From Scatophagus argus (Eukaryota > Chordata > Actinopteri > Scatophagidae), in NCBI RefSeq assembly GCF_020382885.2, contig NC_058504.1, positions 8,422,519 to 8,486,518 of the forward strand: DNA of 64,000 nucleotides, written 5' to 3'. A program made the position numbers and the translations under genes. How positions within the stretch are numbered: position 1 is the stretch's first letter; each line of letters begins with the position of its first letter. The notes under the pieces were generated by a model. It did no database searches, had not been told where the DNA came from, and was given only the letters and a program-made list of their open reading frames with translations. Shown here piece by piece: positions 38,223 to 64,000 of this stretch.

Positions 38223-39960
38223 ACCTGTTACTGAGGCCAAAGTGACTCAAAGTTAGACATCACTTGAATGGATGAAATACACAAACACAGCTTCTGAACA
38301 CGACGAGTTAAAAGTGCTGTCCGCTGAGACGCAAATCACTCAAAAAGATACATGCAGCGCCTGAAATACAAACTATGTGCCTAGAACAAACATTGTATTA
38401 CATTACTGAACCTTTAATGGATATGATGTTAAAGAAGAGACAATAAGATGCATTTCGTATCACCACACGGGAGTGTGATGACAGACAGAGTGACGCAGTA
38501 GGCCAACAGGATCCATCTCTCACCTCACACGCAACCATGTTTTCAGACGCTAAACATTTCATCTACCAACATTAAAATGTCCGACTAGTTGGCTGTGTCA
38601 TAGTCTCACCTTAGGGTGTAGCCTTTGGTCCGATTTGTATGTCTGCCATTCAGCTGAGCAAGACACGGTATATTTGTTTTTATGATCAGCCGGCTATTAT
38701 TATCGTTCTAGCCCCTAGCAAGCTAACGTTGGCCACCCGGTGGTGGCTGCTAGCATTAGCCGGCTAGCTAACTGAGGTCCACTTCAACAGCGCCAGCCTG
38801 GTCATATAGTTTACTATCAGACTCAGCATGGACTTGGACGTAACTGACATGTAGGCTTGTATCCTTTAAGTAAAAATTCAGAGACCTGTAGTTGAAAATG
38901 CAGTCTCCTGAGAGGTACAGATACCATTCAACTAACTAGCAGCAAGCATCCATTTTCTGGTCCAGCTAAACAAAATCATGGCGTCTGACACCCCACTGGC
39001 CCAGAATGCTTTGCGCCATATAGAAACATTTTTTTCTTATTTTTTTTTATTTATCTTTGTTTTGTTTTCGTTTTTTGCTTGTGTTTGAACTGTATCATAT
39101 GCAAGGTACTAGACAGTACTGTAAACATAGGAGAATCGTGTAACAAGCAACAGAGGCATAGTCCATATCTTACTATATAATCTGAAAAATAGTCTGTAAT
39201 AACTTCTGTGTACATTACTTGAGTAAAAGCACACATACTACATATACAACATTTGAGCAGCATTTAAATGTTGTACGTGGCTGACTTTAGCCTTTTGGGC
39301 AGTTTAATCAATCATTTAATCAATTCTAATACATAATATTGTATACAGTGAGAATGTATATTTTATGTAAATTCTTCAAACTCCTGCACTTGTGACTTAC
39401 TAGGACACAGGCCTACAGTTAGGAGAAATCATGTAATTTTCGGTGTGTCTCCACGTACTTTCAGCCTTACTAGAGGCCTCATCAGCCAGTGTGATTGAGA
39501 CCACATGAACAATTTGAAAAGCAACTTGTAGCCTTATTTTATAGCCGTCAAAGTCAGGAGTATGAAGTACAAAATTTCACTCTGAAAAGTTCCGACAGGG
39601 TTGAATGTAACTTTTTAAGTAAATCTTCCTCATTTATTCAATTGATCTACAGTAAATTCTGTGAGTTAATTGCATGTGTTTTTTATGCAACCATGCATGA
39701 ACTATTGTGTGCTGCCATTCTGGAAACAATGCATCTCTAACTTCCTGGTTAAATTAAGTTACTAGCACATTAAGTAAATTCTTATTCACAATGTAGGGCC
39801 TGCTGAACTGACTGGACATTCAGGTATCACACAGTCTTGGTACTCATTATAAGTGCTGATTACAGGCCACATCAGCTCAAAGTTTCACAGCCCACATAAA
39901 CTGCAATATTCAAAATTCTTAACACTAACCATGATCTTCCACACTGTGAATAAAAGACAA
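38223..39960 (-). promoter_or_regulatory. nkrf 5' region and spacer to septin6
   Basis: No coding exon seen. The GC-richer part about 38690-39015 includes GCTAGC-rich sequence and, on the minus strand, GGCGCAAAGCATTCTGGG near 39000, plausible as the nkrf promoter. From about 39020 to 39960 the DNA is AT-rich with nothing recognised, up to the septin6 polyadenylation signal. Confidence 0.35.
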
Positions 39961-39986
39961 AAGCTGAATAAGTTTGGGTCTTATTT

Positions 39987-39992
39987 TTTATT
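39987..39992 (-). promoter_or_regulatory. Distal septin6 polyadenylation signal
   Basis: Minus-strand AATAAA in TTCAATAAAAAATAAG, about 1.27 kb past the stop codon of the KKNFF-type terminal exon. Confidence 0.45.
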
Positions 39993-41256
39993 GAAAATGT
40001 ACATCAATGGAATCAAACTAAAGTAAGATATTCAAAGCAAGATACTGAATAATTTGTAGTGTGGGAGAATTTTTGACGACAAGAGGTGATGACTGGTACT
40101 AGAAAGATGTATGGCATTTTCTGACACCAAATTGTTACTTTACACTCAGAGCCACGTTCAAAGATCGTAGGTAATAAACAACAAGTCTCCACTTCAATAC
40201 ACAAAATATATCCTTATAAATTATATAAATGCACGAGTATCCTTTTATACTCTTATCTGGGATTCAGTTCAACTCCACTTTGTACTAATATTTGGCAAAA
40301 AAGGGAGCTGAAATCATAGGACAGAGCAAATATACATTAATAATATGCATCATTTGAAGAAAAAATGCAATGAGGTTGAAACTGACTGCAAAACAGAGTT
40401 ACTGGGAGATAAAAAAACAAAAAACAAAAAAACAAGCAGGTCAAAAGGCCAAAGATCACAGCAGTAATGAAATAAAAAGATGCATGCAAAATATAGAAGA
40501 GACTGGCGAACAGTGAAGCACAATGTGTAATAATAAAAGGCCATTACATGTGACCTCCATGGTATTGAACAGTGAGAGGTAAACATGGGCACCATCAAAT
40601 GAAGTGCTATGTATAAAATATTGCTTTGGCTTTTGCGTGATTATGACTAATTCCATTTTGTCGTTTCATGTTGATGCTCAGAGGAACTGGAAGCAGTAGA
40701 TATTCGTTTCAAACTGGCCTAGACATGACTACTCATTACACACATGAGTAGTAATACTGTGTACTCATAACACATTACACATAGTGCATTAAGTGCTTCT
40801 GTCCATGAAGAGTGTGTTTTTAATCAGCAAGCCTTGATGTTTCAGTAGCATTTTATTCATCTTCGCTTTGTTTCACGAATCCTAGTGAAGAGATGAGTGC
40901 ATAGTGCAGGTCTTTCCTATTCTGATTCAAGTAAATTTAAATCAAATAATGATTTCACCTATGACTCCCCTGAAAGTGTGAACCCCAACCGATGACTTCT
41001 ATTAATGACAAGAGTTTCTTTATATACGTTAAGACATAATAGTAGATTTAAATTGTGCCCGGGTCCCAACATGCCTGGGTTTAGAGCTTCATTAGGCGGT
41101 CGGAAATACCAATGGAGTCCACATAAGGCCATATTCAACAGATGAGATGGGATGGGGAGAATAAAAAAGGTTCATACAGCCAGAAAAATAGGAAGAGGTA
41201 AAGGGTGCTTAGATCTTGCTGAAGCGGCAATCCCTTCATCAGGTGGTCAAGACAGA

Positions 41257-56592
<15,336 letters not shown>

Positions 56593-57239
56593 GGTGGAAG
56601 CTGTTAGGTGTAGGACGAGACCTCTACTGCTCTCTCTGTTTAGCAAAAGGTGCTGCAACCGAAAGATGGCCTAGTAGGAACGTACCACTGTTCAACAGAC
56701 TATTTTTGGTACGATACTCTCATAACCGTACTCGCATTGAGCATTGTTTAGTCAGAACAACTATAAACGTCCCATACACTCCGGCTTGTGTTTTTCCATT
56801 TTTGTTTAAAAAAACAAAAGGATTAAAAATAGATATTACACAGTGAGCTCACCCACAGTGTGCCTTAATGGTTTCGCCTAATACGAATATAAGTCCGCTG
56901 TCAATGAACGTTACAAACGTGTAAGAAAAAAAAGCGTCGATGTCTTCACATAATTTAAAAACATAAGAAATTGTAATACATACACACATGAAGTGTTTTG
57001 CACCGAAATGAGGCTGAATATTGTAACTACTGGTTACAGCTCTGAGTAGAAAGGTATTTCAATAAGTATCATAATTTATTTGACTAAGTATTCGCTCCAT
57101 AGTGTACATTATTGACGTAACCAACAGTGAATTTAATGACAATGTAATTTGGGGAAACGCCCATTCAAGTCACCGGTGATAAAGCGACCAATCGGACGAA
57201 GGCAGCGAATTTAAAAAGGAGCCGCGGTTTGGTAGAAGA
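56593..57239. promoter_or_regulatory. Divergent septin6/pttg1 promoter interval
   Basis: About 0.65 kb between the septin6 start codon (minus) and the presumed pttg1 first exon (plus). On the plus strand a CCAAT box at 57188-57192 is followed 17 bp later by TTTAAA (57210-57215). The latter fits the degenerate cell-cycle homology region (CHR) motif TTYRAA and could equally be a weak TATA-like element. CCAAT followed by CHR is the arrangement of G2/M genes bound by NF-Y and the DREAM/B-MYB complexes, and securin is such a gene. The start sites are not proven. Confidence 0.5.
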
Positions 57240-57316
57240 GATTTCTTTCTGCTGTTCGTATCATAACAACTTGTGTGAGAGAGAGGAAGCTACCAGCGAC
57301 GTTTAGCACAACTGAG
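57240..57316 (+). other. pttg1: pttg1 non-coding first exon (presumed)
   Basis: A donor CTGAG/GTAACA at 57316/57317 lies about 0.1 kb past the CCAAT/CHR-like motifs. It would join to the acceptor TTTTCAG at 58647, five bases before the securin ATG. The left end is a guess from promoter spacing. Confidence 0.45.
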
Positions 57317-58652
57317 GTAACACTGACCCTAACACAGGCACATTACAGTTCCTGTTGTGTTTCTTAGCAGTAATGGCAAATACCAACAAATTTTAAGCTA
57401 ACGTGACATGACTGGGATTACTTACATTCGGCAGTGTTTTGAATTTGTATCCTTACTTTCAGTGCATCAAAAGCTGGCGTTCAATAACTCAAGCTAATTA
57501 CGTGACGTAAAGCCAACGTCAAGTCAGTCAGTTATATGGGATTTCTATTTTACTTTAGTTCAATATAACGCAACTTGGCTAAGGTGACGCTAGCAGTGTG
57601 ATGCTAGCTAACTGTCGCTCTTTCAGTCTGCTAGGTTAAAGACAGAGCTGACAAAAAGGCAGCACTGCTGAGGTTAAAACCAAAACGGGGAGGTTTCTGC
57701 TCTTCACGGGATAAGAGAGAACCGGTGTCATTAATTAATAGCCACAAATACTAAGTGATGCATTCCATGTCAGTTTGGCTGTTAGTTGCAGTGAGCTTTG
57801 CTGTTAGCCTGCGTGTTTAGTGTGAGATGCTACGGCTACTGTCTGGCAGAAGCAAACCTTGTTTTTAATCCTCATGACCTGATCTACTGGAAAATCGTTT
57901 GAGAGAAAACTGGAGAACTGGATATAATAATTCTGCCGTTTTGTTCCCATGATTTTTGAAACGTTCCCAATAACAACACATCGATCTGTGCTCTTAGTAA
58001 CACGCCAATACGATTCGACTAAATAACATAACTCGTAGTTCCCTTAGTCTTTTCCCAGAACTCCACCTACCTCTTACCGTCTTCATATGACTTGGATTTA
58101 CTCAGTTGTCATGTAATTGGCTCATTTAGCTGTTGATCAATCTTACCGATGAACGACTTCGTATAAATGTTAGAAAAAATGCCCAATCATATCCCAGATC
58201 CTGAAGTGATATCTTAAAGTTGTATGTTTCATCCAACAATACAAACCCCAAGTTATTCAATTCACTATCAAATGCAGAGAAACCAGAGAATATCTCACAT
58301 TTTTGGTTTAAATGAATCACAGTTGTTACCTATTCAGGGTTCAAGTGTGTTGGAAATCTGCCTGCCCAAAATAAATTTTTTTTACCTGCACCTGTACAGA
58401 TTGTTCTGATTTTAAGACATTAACTTTCATGTTTAATCTCGTCCACTTTGCATGCATAATTTTGCCCACATCCTGTAAAATCCTTTTGCCAGGATAACTG
58501 AACTGAACTAAACATTATAATCATTTTTACCCATTAGGTCTGTTGACATGTGCTCTTTTTGTGATAAAATGTCTAGTACAGAAAGGTCTCTTCCACGGCA
58601 GTGGATTGCAACATGTTACAGTAACTAATATCAGATTGTCTTTTCAGATACA

Positions 58653-61134
58653 ATGGCCAACATAATCTTTGCAGAACGAGAAAATGCATGTCTCCATCCA
58701 CCTACTCTGAAGATGCGACAACGGCTTCAGTCTGCTCCAGGTATGGAAAAGTCTGAATTGTGCTTAGATGTTTTCATTTATACTGAGCTTTTTAGGGAAA
58801 TATGCATTAACCTTTTCTTTTCTACACCAGAGAAACTCTTGAAATCTCCTATGACTGCCAAAACCTTTAACACTCCTCTGCCATCTGGTCGTAAAGCTTT
58901 TGGTACTGTCAACAAAAAAATCTCAACCCCTGCTGTCAATCCACAAGAGAAGCAGCGCCTAAAGCCCCAGGTTGGAATAGGCCATTAGAGTTGCAAACTA
59001 AATGTAATGTGAGCTCTTTGACCATTTTCTCACACTAAACATATGCTGGTGTAATATTTTGTTCCCCACAGGAAACTAAAGTCAAACATGCTCCTCAGAC
59101 CAAACCGGAGCAATATCCAGAAATTGAGAAGTTCATCCCTTATGACCCACTAGGTAACTATTACATCAGATGTATGCTCACCTTTCAGGTATGGGATTTG
59201 GAGATAACATGTGGCTTAATCAAAAATGTAGCATCACATTATGTTAGCTTCCTTGAGTCCATTAGTGGTTTATCCCCTCAGGACTCAGTACATGGAGGCT
59301 TATCTTTGTTTGAATTTGCATGTGCAAATATTTTAGTGCTTCTGTGACCGAAGGCATTGTGTTTTCGAAATGTCTGCATTTCCATCCTGTTCTTGTGAAT
59401 GTGATACCTTGGGAACCCGCTGAGGGAATTTCTTCAAATTTAGCACAATTATCCACTTGACTCAAGGATGAACTGATTTTAGATTTTGGTGGTCAAAGAT
59501 TACCAACTTCACAACATTTTTATTCATAACACAATAATGCATGTCAGAATTGTCTTTGCCATTGTAAGTGAAGAGGTTTCACATTACTAGAAATTTGTCT
59601 TGGTGATTGGTGCATACATAAAACATAAGAACGAGTAACGTATAACAATAAAATAAAATAAAACAAGATAGAATAAGGTAAAATAAAATAAGTAAAATAA
59701 ATGTGGTTCTGGAGGTAGTACAAAAGTGAGGTAGTACAGAGTGAAAGTAGTGCAAGTAGGTGAGGTAAACGGTGCAAATGGCATCATCATGACATGAGCA
59801 TAGATCAGTGCCTGCACTGAAGTAGCTAAAGTGCAGAGCAGTGTGTAATCAGCTGGTGTTCAGCAGACCAACAGCAGAGGGGAAGAAGCTGTTCTCGTGG
59901 CGTGAGGTTTTGGTCTGAATGGACCGTAACCTCCTGCCTGAAGGGAGTTTCTCAGAGAGTCCATGTCCAGGGTGAGAAGGGTGAGCTGTGACAAAATTTC
60001 ATTGTGTGTGGGGGGGTGGGGGGGCATCAACTATGTGACGAAGCTCTCTTAGTGACTACATATATCCCACGTGTCTGGATTTGACATGGATGTAAAACTT
60101 AACTGGCATGTGGAGCCATAGAAATGCAGGGTGGCAATTCTAGTGAAAAACATGGGTTTTGTTTTCCAGAGTTTGAGAAGTACAGTGTACCTGAAGACTT
60201 GATTCCTCTCAGTGGCTTTGCTCTGCCTGGTCTGGCCTGTTTTTCACAAGCTCCACTTCAGTGTGAGGATGACCTGGATAAGTTTGATCCACTCCCAAAC
60301 CTGTCACCTGTAAAGATGCCAAAATATTCAGGTATTGAGGTTTTATTCGGGCAGAATTCACTTATTGTTTGGCATTTAAAAAAAATGTTTTTTAATTCTG
60401 TACCATTCTGTCTTCAGTACAACCAAGCACTGAGGTGACTTGGTATGGATAAAATCTCCAGTATGCAATTCCCTGTTGGGATGTTTGTGTATTTCTGGAA
60501 GAATTGTATGGATGAAGGAAGCAGATGGAATTCTGTTGTCAGATACTTGACAAATCAGTATCACATTTAAGGAAATAATAAAATTTAAATTTCAGTCCTG
60601 CTGTAAAATAATCCTCACTGATTTTTGCAGCATTTTTTTGTGACATCAAATACCACCAGATATTAAAAATATAGTGAAATCTGCCAACTTCATTGTGACA
60701 TGTTTTATGATATTGCCTAACCCTAATGAAGCACATTCATAGTGTTACTTCATTCAAATTGCAGTAATTTTCCTGCTTGGTGTGATTATAAGACATGTAG
60801 AGTTGTGCAACAAGACTTTTCAGTGTTACATTCATAACCACAGAAATCCTGCGAGTCTTGTATCTGACATGAATGACAGCCAGACTTGCAAAAATGAAAC
60901 TAGATTTGAAAAACATGCAGAGCTCCATAAGAAGTGCCAATTGTGTGCCAGCTGCAGCCACTAAGTGTGGGCCACAGGTTCAACAAAAGTATTAACTACA
61001 GGTATCATTAACCTACTCTGTCATTAACTCTACTGCATTTCCCCTTTGCAGATTACTGCTCAGGCTATGACGCCTTTCTTCAAACACTGGATGAGCTGAC
61101 CATTGAACTCCCTCCAGAATCTGTTACTGATTGA
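58653..61134 (+). CDS. pttg1: Securin (separase inhibitor, PTTG1)
   Basis: Five coding exons: 58653-58740, 58831-58970, 59072-59153, 60170-60331 and 61052-61134. All have GT/AG borders and sum to 555 nt, 184 residues. Landmarks line up with mammalian securin (202 residues): the N-terminus with REN at 9-11 where human has KEN; RKAFGTVN at 50-57 where human has the D-box RKALGTVN; the separase-binding segment YPEIEKFIPYDPLEFE (91-106); LSPVKMP (a CDK-type S-P site); and an acidic C-terminus ending LPPESVTD. Securin holds separase inactive until APC/C destroys it at anaphase, and also chaperones separase. The gene is head-to-head with septin6. Its start is fixed by the in-exon ATG. In human PTTG1 is autosomal (5q33), not in the Xq24 block. 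Confidence 0.93.
59635..59995 (+). repeat. Dispersed teleost repeat in pttg1 intron 4
   Basis: Opens with an AAAATAAAATAA-type low-complexity stretch (about 59647-59700). It then carries GGGGAAGAAGCTGTTCTCGTG and the segment TGAATGGACCGTAACCTCCT onward, which I recognise as a recurrent fish repeat. The class is not assigned, and the copy is truncated at a G-rich run near 60010-60027. Confidence 0.5.
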
Positions 61135-61173
61135 GTATTGATGCATGTTTTACCGATGACTACATTTTACTGA

Positions 61174-61179
61174 AATAAA
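61174..61179 (+). promoter_or_regulatory. pttg1 polyadenylation signal
   Basis: AATAAA 40 nt past the securin stop codon, giving a very short 3'UTR, followed by T-rich sequence. Confidence 0.75.
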
Positions 61180-62046
61180 GTTGTTTTATCTTTCACCGCT
61201 ATCTTTTATTTACTCTACTGGTTTGTAACTTGGTGCCTGTTTGGAATTGTATGCGTTCATTCTGCAGATGGTGCATGTGTTTGTCTGGTACTCAAAGTGT
61301 ACGGTACTTTGATGTCAATACTTTTGTACTTTGAATGCAGTAATTTTTGATATATATTTGCACTGGTATCTTCTTCCACCTCTGGTGACAGGCTGTTTAA
61401 GTATCAGGGAAGTATTACTTCCTGTTTTATGTTCATCAGTGGTCACGTGAAGGATTCTTGCCATTGGTTTTGAGATTAGAATGAACTTTGTCTCATTTCC
61501 TCTTGCAGAGGAAAGCGAGACTGGCGACTTGAATCTGTAGCAGCAGCAATTTGGACAAAATTCTTCAAATAATCCCAATCCTACCGCTTTGCGCCTAAAG
61601 TTGGGGCTGAGCTGGTTAATAGTCGGCACAACAGCAGGAGATTCGGTGCGCGCTTCATACGTGAGTCGGCGTGCACTTTGGACGCAGAGCAGGTGAGTAA
61701 CATTGGCGGAAGGCGGATACAGACGACTGACTAAAACATTTTTATTTGAAGTATTGTGGGATCAGAGAATAAATTGGGCGTTTCTTATCCTGCTTTTAAA
61801 ATGAGGAACTTGGTGTGTTTGCACTTAGAACGCTTAAAAATGGCATGTTTACACTTAAGAAAATCTTAAACCCTTTTATCTAACCCTAAAAATAAAATAA
61901 ATCTTCCCCTCCCGTGAGACAGGCAGCGAGTCCAGCGGAGTGGAAGGAAACCGTTCCCAGATCAGAATTTGACACTGATATCTCCGGGCTGTTGGCTAAA
62001 TAAAGGGAAGTAGCCTTGAAGTCGGCGCGCAGGGAGCCTGGCAAGT
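61180..62046 (+). promoter_or_regulatory. sowahd promoter and 5'UTR region
   Basis: No coding exon. A consensus donor GAGCAG/GTGAGT at 61692/61693 and a pyrimidine-rich acceptor candidate ending GAGACAG at 61921 suggest that the 5'UTR may contain a small intron. The sequence becomes GC-richer toward the ATG. Confidence 0.4.
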
Positions 62047-63027
62047 ATGTATGAGAGCAGATCGGCTGATGCTGGATCTGAACCAGCTGTCACCAACACC
62101 GGCACCCACGGCAGGAGGACTTCCACACAGAGGACCGTTGTGGAGCGACTCTCGAGTTATGGCATGCAGGTCATGCCCAGTGCTTTCCAGCGTAGGTCGA
62201 GGCTGCAGAGGCAGCTCGAAGTCACTGACAGCTCTGAACCGGGAGGACTTCAGCAAGGGGCTCCGGAGAGGGGGTCGCTCACACCCGCTATGCGCAAAAA
62301 ATACCTGAAAGAGTTGCTTTTGAGCAACCCATCACATAGCGGCTTTAGCAGCGTACTGTCCACACAGACTTACAGCGTGTCCTCCGAGCAGGACGCAGGC
62401 TGGGCTTTGTATCCGATGGAGCACGCGTGGATGCTGTCCGCAGTGGAGGGAAACTATGAAACCATACTGGAGTTCATTTCCGCGGATCCCCATCTGTTAA
62501 CCAGGAAGGATTTCATCAGCGGGTACTCGGTCCTACACTGGTTGGCCAAGAGAGGACGGGACGAGACTCTGCTCCAACTTTTGCGGTACGCAGAGAGTGC
62601 GGGGATTCCGGTGAATGTGAACGTGCGGGGCAGCGGCGGGCTCACCCCGCTGCATCTCGCCAGCATGCACCGGCAGTACATGGTCATAAAACTGCTGGTC
62701 GGGGCTTTCGGTGCCAACATCGATGCGATGGACTACAATGGGAAAAGACCCTGGCAGTATCTGAAGGAAGACGCCCCGCTGGAGATGAAGGAGCTGCTGG
62801 GGACTTGGGATGATGAGTACAGATGCGCATGTGCGCACACCGCCAACAAAAACGCCAACAACAACAGCACTGGAGCAATGAATGTGAGCACGTCTGATGA
62901 GGTGGATGGAAATGGAGAGACAGATGAAGTGAACTCCTTCCACCGGACTGTGGGGAGTGGAGGCAGGAGGTTTGGGTCTTTCAGGAAGCTGTTACCTTCC
63001 TTTTTATTTCTGGGAAACAAAATCTGA
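62047..63027 (+). CDS. sowahd: Sosondowah ankyrin-repeat protein D
   Basis: A single uninterrupted exon of 326 codons, as expected for SOWAHD. The N-terminal third is Ser/Arg-rich and disordered-looking. The SOWAH-type segment LTPAMRKKYLKELLL lies at 78-92. Ankyrin repeats follow at about 124-240: LYPMEHAWMLSAVEGNYETI, then SGYSVLHWLAKRGRDETLLQ, then GGLTPLHLASMHRQYMVIKL, then a degraded last repeat ending NGKRPWQYL. The C-terminal tail is low-complexity, with Asn/Ala stretches, and ends in a hydrophobic LLPSFLFLG segment. The molecular role is unknown; ankyrin repeats indicate protein binding. In human it lies on Xq24 with SEPT6, NKRF and UBE2A. The start is the first ATG in frame; the overlapping minus-strand frames are shadows. 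Confidence 0.93.
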   Translation: MYESRSADAGSEPAVTNTGTHGRRTSTQRTVVERLSSYGMQVMPSAFQRRSRLQRQLEVTDSSEPGGLQQGAPERGSLTPAMRKKYLKELLLSNPSHSGFSSVLSTQTYSVSSEQDAGWALYPMEHAWMLSAVEGNYETILEFISADPHLLTRKDFISGYSVLHWLAKRGRDETLLQLLRYAESAGIPVNVNVRGSGGLTPLHLASMHRQYMVIKLLVGAFGANIDAMDYNGKRPWQYLKEDAPLEMKELLGTWDDEYRCACAHTANKNANNNSTGAMNVSTSDEVDGNGETDEVNSFHRTVGSGGRRFGSFRKLLPSFLFLGNKI

Positions 63028-63375
63028 GTGGTTATCACACAACCGAAAAACTCATTTATGCTATGTAATTTTATACCTTATAGGCCTACGGTTCTTCCAG
63101 TACATTGAGAATATATTTTATATATTTTTTTCTTTTATTTATTTACTTTTCTTTAATTTTAGGGCAATAACCCACCTTGCTCTTTCAAGACAATTTTTAG
63201 TAAGTTCTTGAAAACAGACTGAAATTCCGACTGCACTTAAGTACTTACATTTCTACTCAAGAACATTGAGGTTTAAGGCTTTAATAACAGCAGAAATAAC
63301 GGAAAAGATTAACAGTGATGGTTAAAGGGACGACACAAAAAAATGTCTACCATCCTTTCTACATAGCTGATACAT
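63028..63375 (+). other. sowahd 3' flank / 3'UTR
   Basis: AT-rich, with no coding content recognised. No clear AATAAA signal lies close to the stop codon, so the 3'UTR may be long. Confidence 0.35.
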
Positions 63376-63775
63376 TACATAGACAAAAGTATACAGACAG
63401 ACCTCTTCATGGGTTTTTCAGGGGTTGGGCTCGGCCCCTTGCCTCTAGTGAAGGGAAATCTTAATGCTTCAGCATACCAAGACATTTCGGACAATGTTAT
63501 TCTTCCAACTTTGTGGCAACAGTTTGGGGAAGGCCTTTTTCTATTCCAGCATGACTGTGTCCCAGTGCACAAAACAAAGTCCATAAAGACATGGCTGGAT
63601 GAGTTTGCTGTGGAAAAACTCGACCGGCCCACACACTCCAAAATCTTGTGTAAAGCCTTTCCAGAAGAGTGGAAGCTGTTATAGCTGCAAAGCTGTCTGT
63701 GTACTTAGAATGCAATGTCACTAAAGGCCCCATTGGTACAATGGTCAGGGGTCCCAATACTTTTGTCAATATGGT
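63376..63775 (+). mobile_element. Internally deleted Tc1/mariner transposon
   Basis: The ends form an inverted repeat: ATAGACAAAAGTATACAGAC at the left and, reversed, ATTGACAAAAGTATTGGGAC at the right, 16 of 20 identical. The plus-strand frame 63409-63684 reads as the C-terminal catalytic domain of a Tc1 transposase (GLGPLPLVKGNLNASAYQDI, then LFLFQHDCVPVHKTKS). The segment that should carry the last catalytic acid and the SPDLNPIE-type motif is missing: the frame jumps from DRPTHS to KILCKAFPEEWK. The first half of the transposase is also absent. It is non-autonomous and inactive. Confidence 0.85.
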
Positions 63776-64000
63776 ATTTTTACCTTTTCAAACCATCATT
63801 TTAAAAAATGAAAACTGAGAATGAGAATCCATAACTTGTAAAGAGTGGACATTACTGTATTATAAACAAGTCTCAAACCAGAAAGTTTGGGATCTATTGC
63901 ACTGCTCAGCATCAACACTGCCTCACAAGAAGATCATCTTAGACAGTTAAATACAGACACTTAAGTAAACTCTTGAACAGCTTTGACTGAACTTACCTTT
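63776..64000. other. Right-edge flank
   Basis: No gene or recognisable repeat seen in the last 225 bases. Confidence 0.4.

Noticed and set aside
62454-63038. Minus-strand frames of 64-136 codons over sowahd
   Set aside because: They are shadows in a GC-richer exon; the plus-strand frame carries the ankyrin signatures.

Overview
The window looks like teleost nuclear DNA, probably from a spiny-rayed fish. It is intron-rich and AT-rich, dotted with CA/TG microsatellites, and carries decayed Tc1-type transposons, a tRNA-derived SINE and other repeats of kinds I associate with fish genomes. Gene density is vertebrate-like: six protein-coding genes and one tRNA gene are supported. There is no bacterial, plasmid, phage or CRISPR content, and I found no previously undescribed multi-gene system.

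Layout. Positions 1-2389 are intron downstream of the first coding exon of an ELF-family ETS factor (best match elf4, minus strand; coding exon 2390-2461, 5'UTR part to 2707). Positions 2708 to about 28186 hold no recognisable exon and are read as the long first intron of that gene, with a candidate first exon and promoter near 28.2-28.45 kb. A tRNA-Glu(TTC) gene lies at 29198-29269 (minus). ube2a (plus, six exons, 30006-32415) encodes a complete 152-residue RAD6-type E2. It converges on nkrf (minus, two coding exons, 34135-38190, 780 residues). septin6 (minus, 41257-56592) has nine core coding exons plus alternative 3' ends. It is head-to-head with a securin gene, pttg1 (plus, 58653-61134), across roughly 0.65 kb of shared promoter. 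sowahd (plus, 62047-63027) is one intact coding exon, followed by a deleted Tc1 transposon copy.

Meaning. ube2a, nkrf, septin6 and sowahd are neighbours on human Xq24 and ELF4 lies on Xq26, so this is a conserved X-type syntenic block. Securin is on an autosome in human and is the out-of-place member here. The genes are independent transcription units: ubiquitin conjugation, ribosome biogenesis and NF-kB repression, septin cytoskeleton, separase inhibition, an ankyrin protein and an ETS factor. The points most worth a second look are the securin degrons (both canonical motifs altered), three possible septin6 C-termini matching the sizes known for human SEPT6, a glutamine tract in nkrf, CCAAT/CHR-like sites at the securin promoter, and several inverted-repeat elements.
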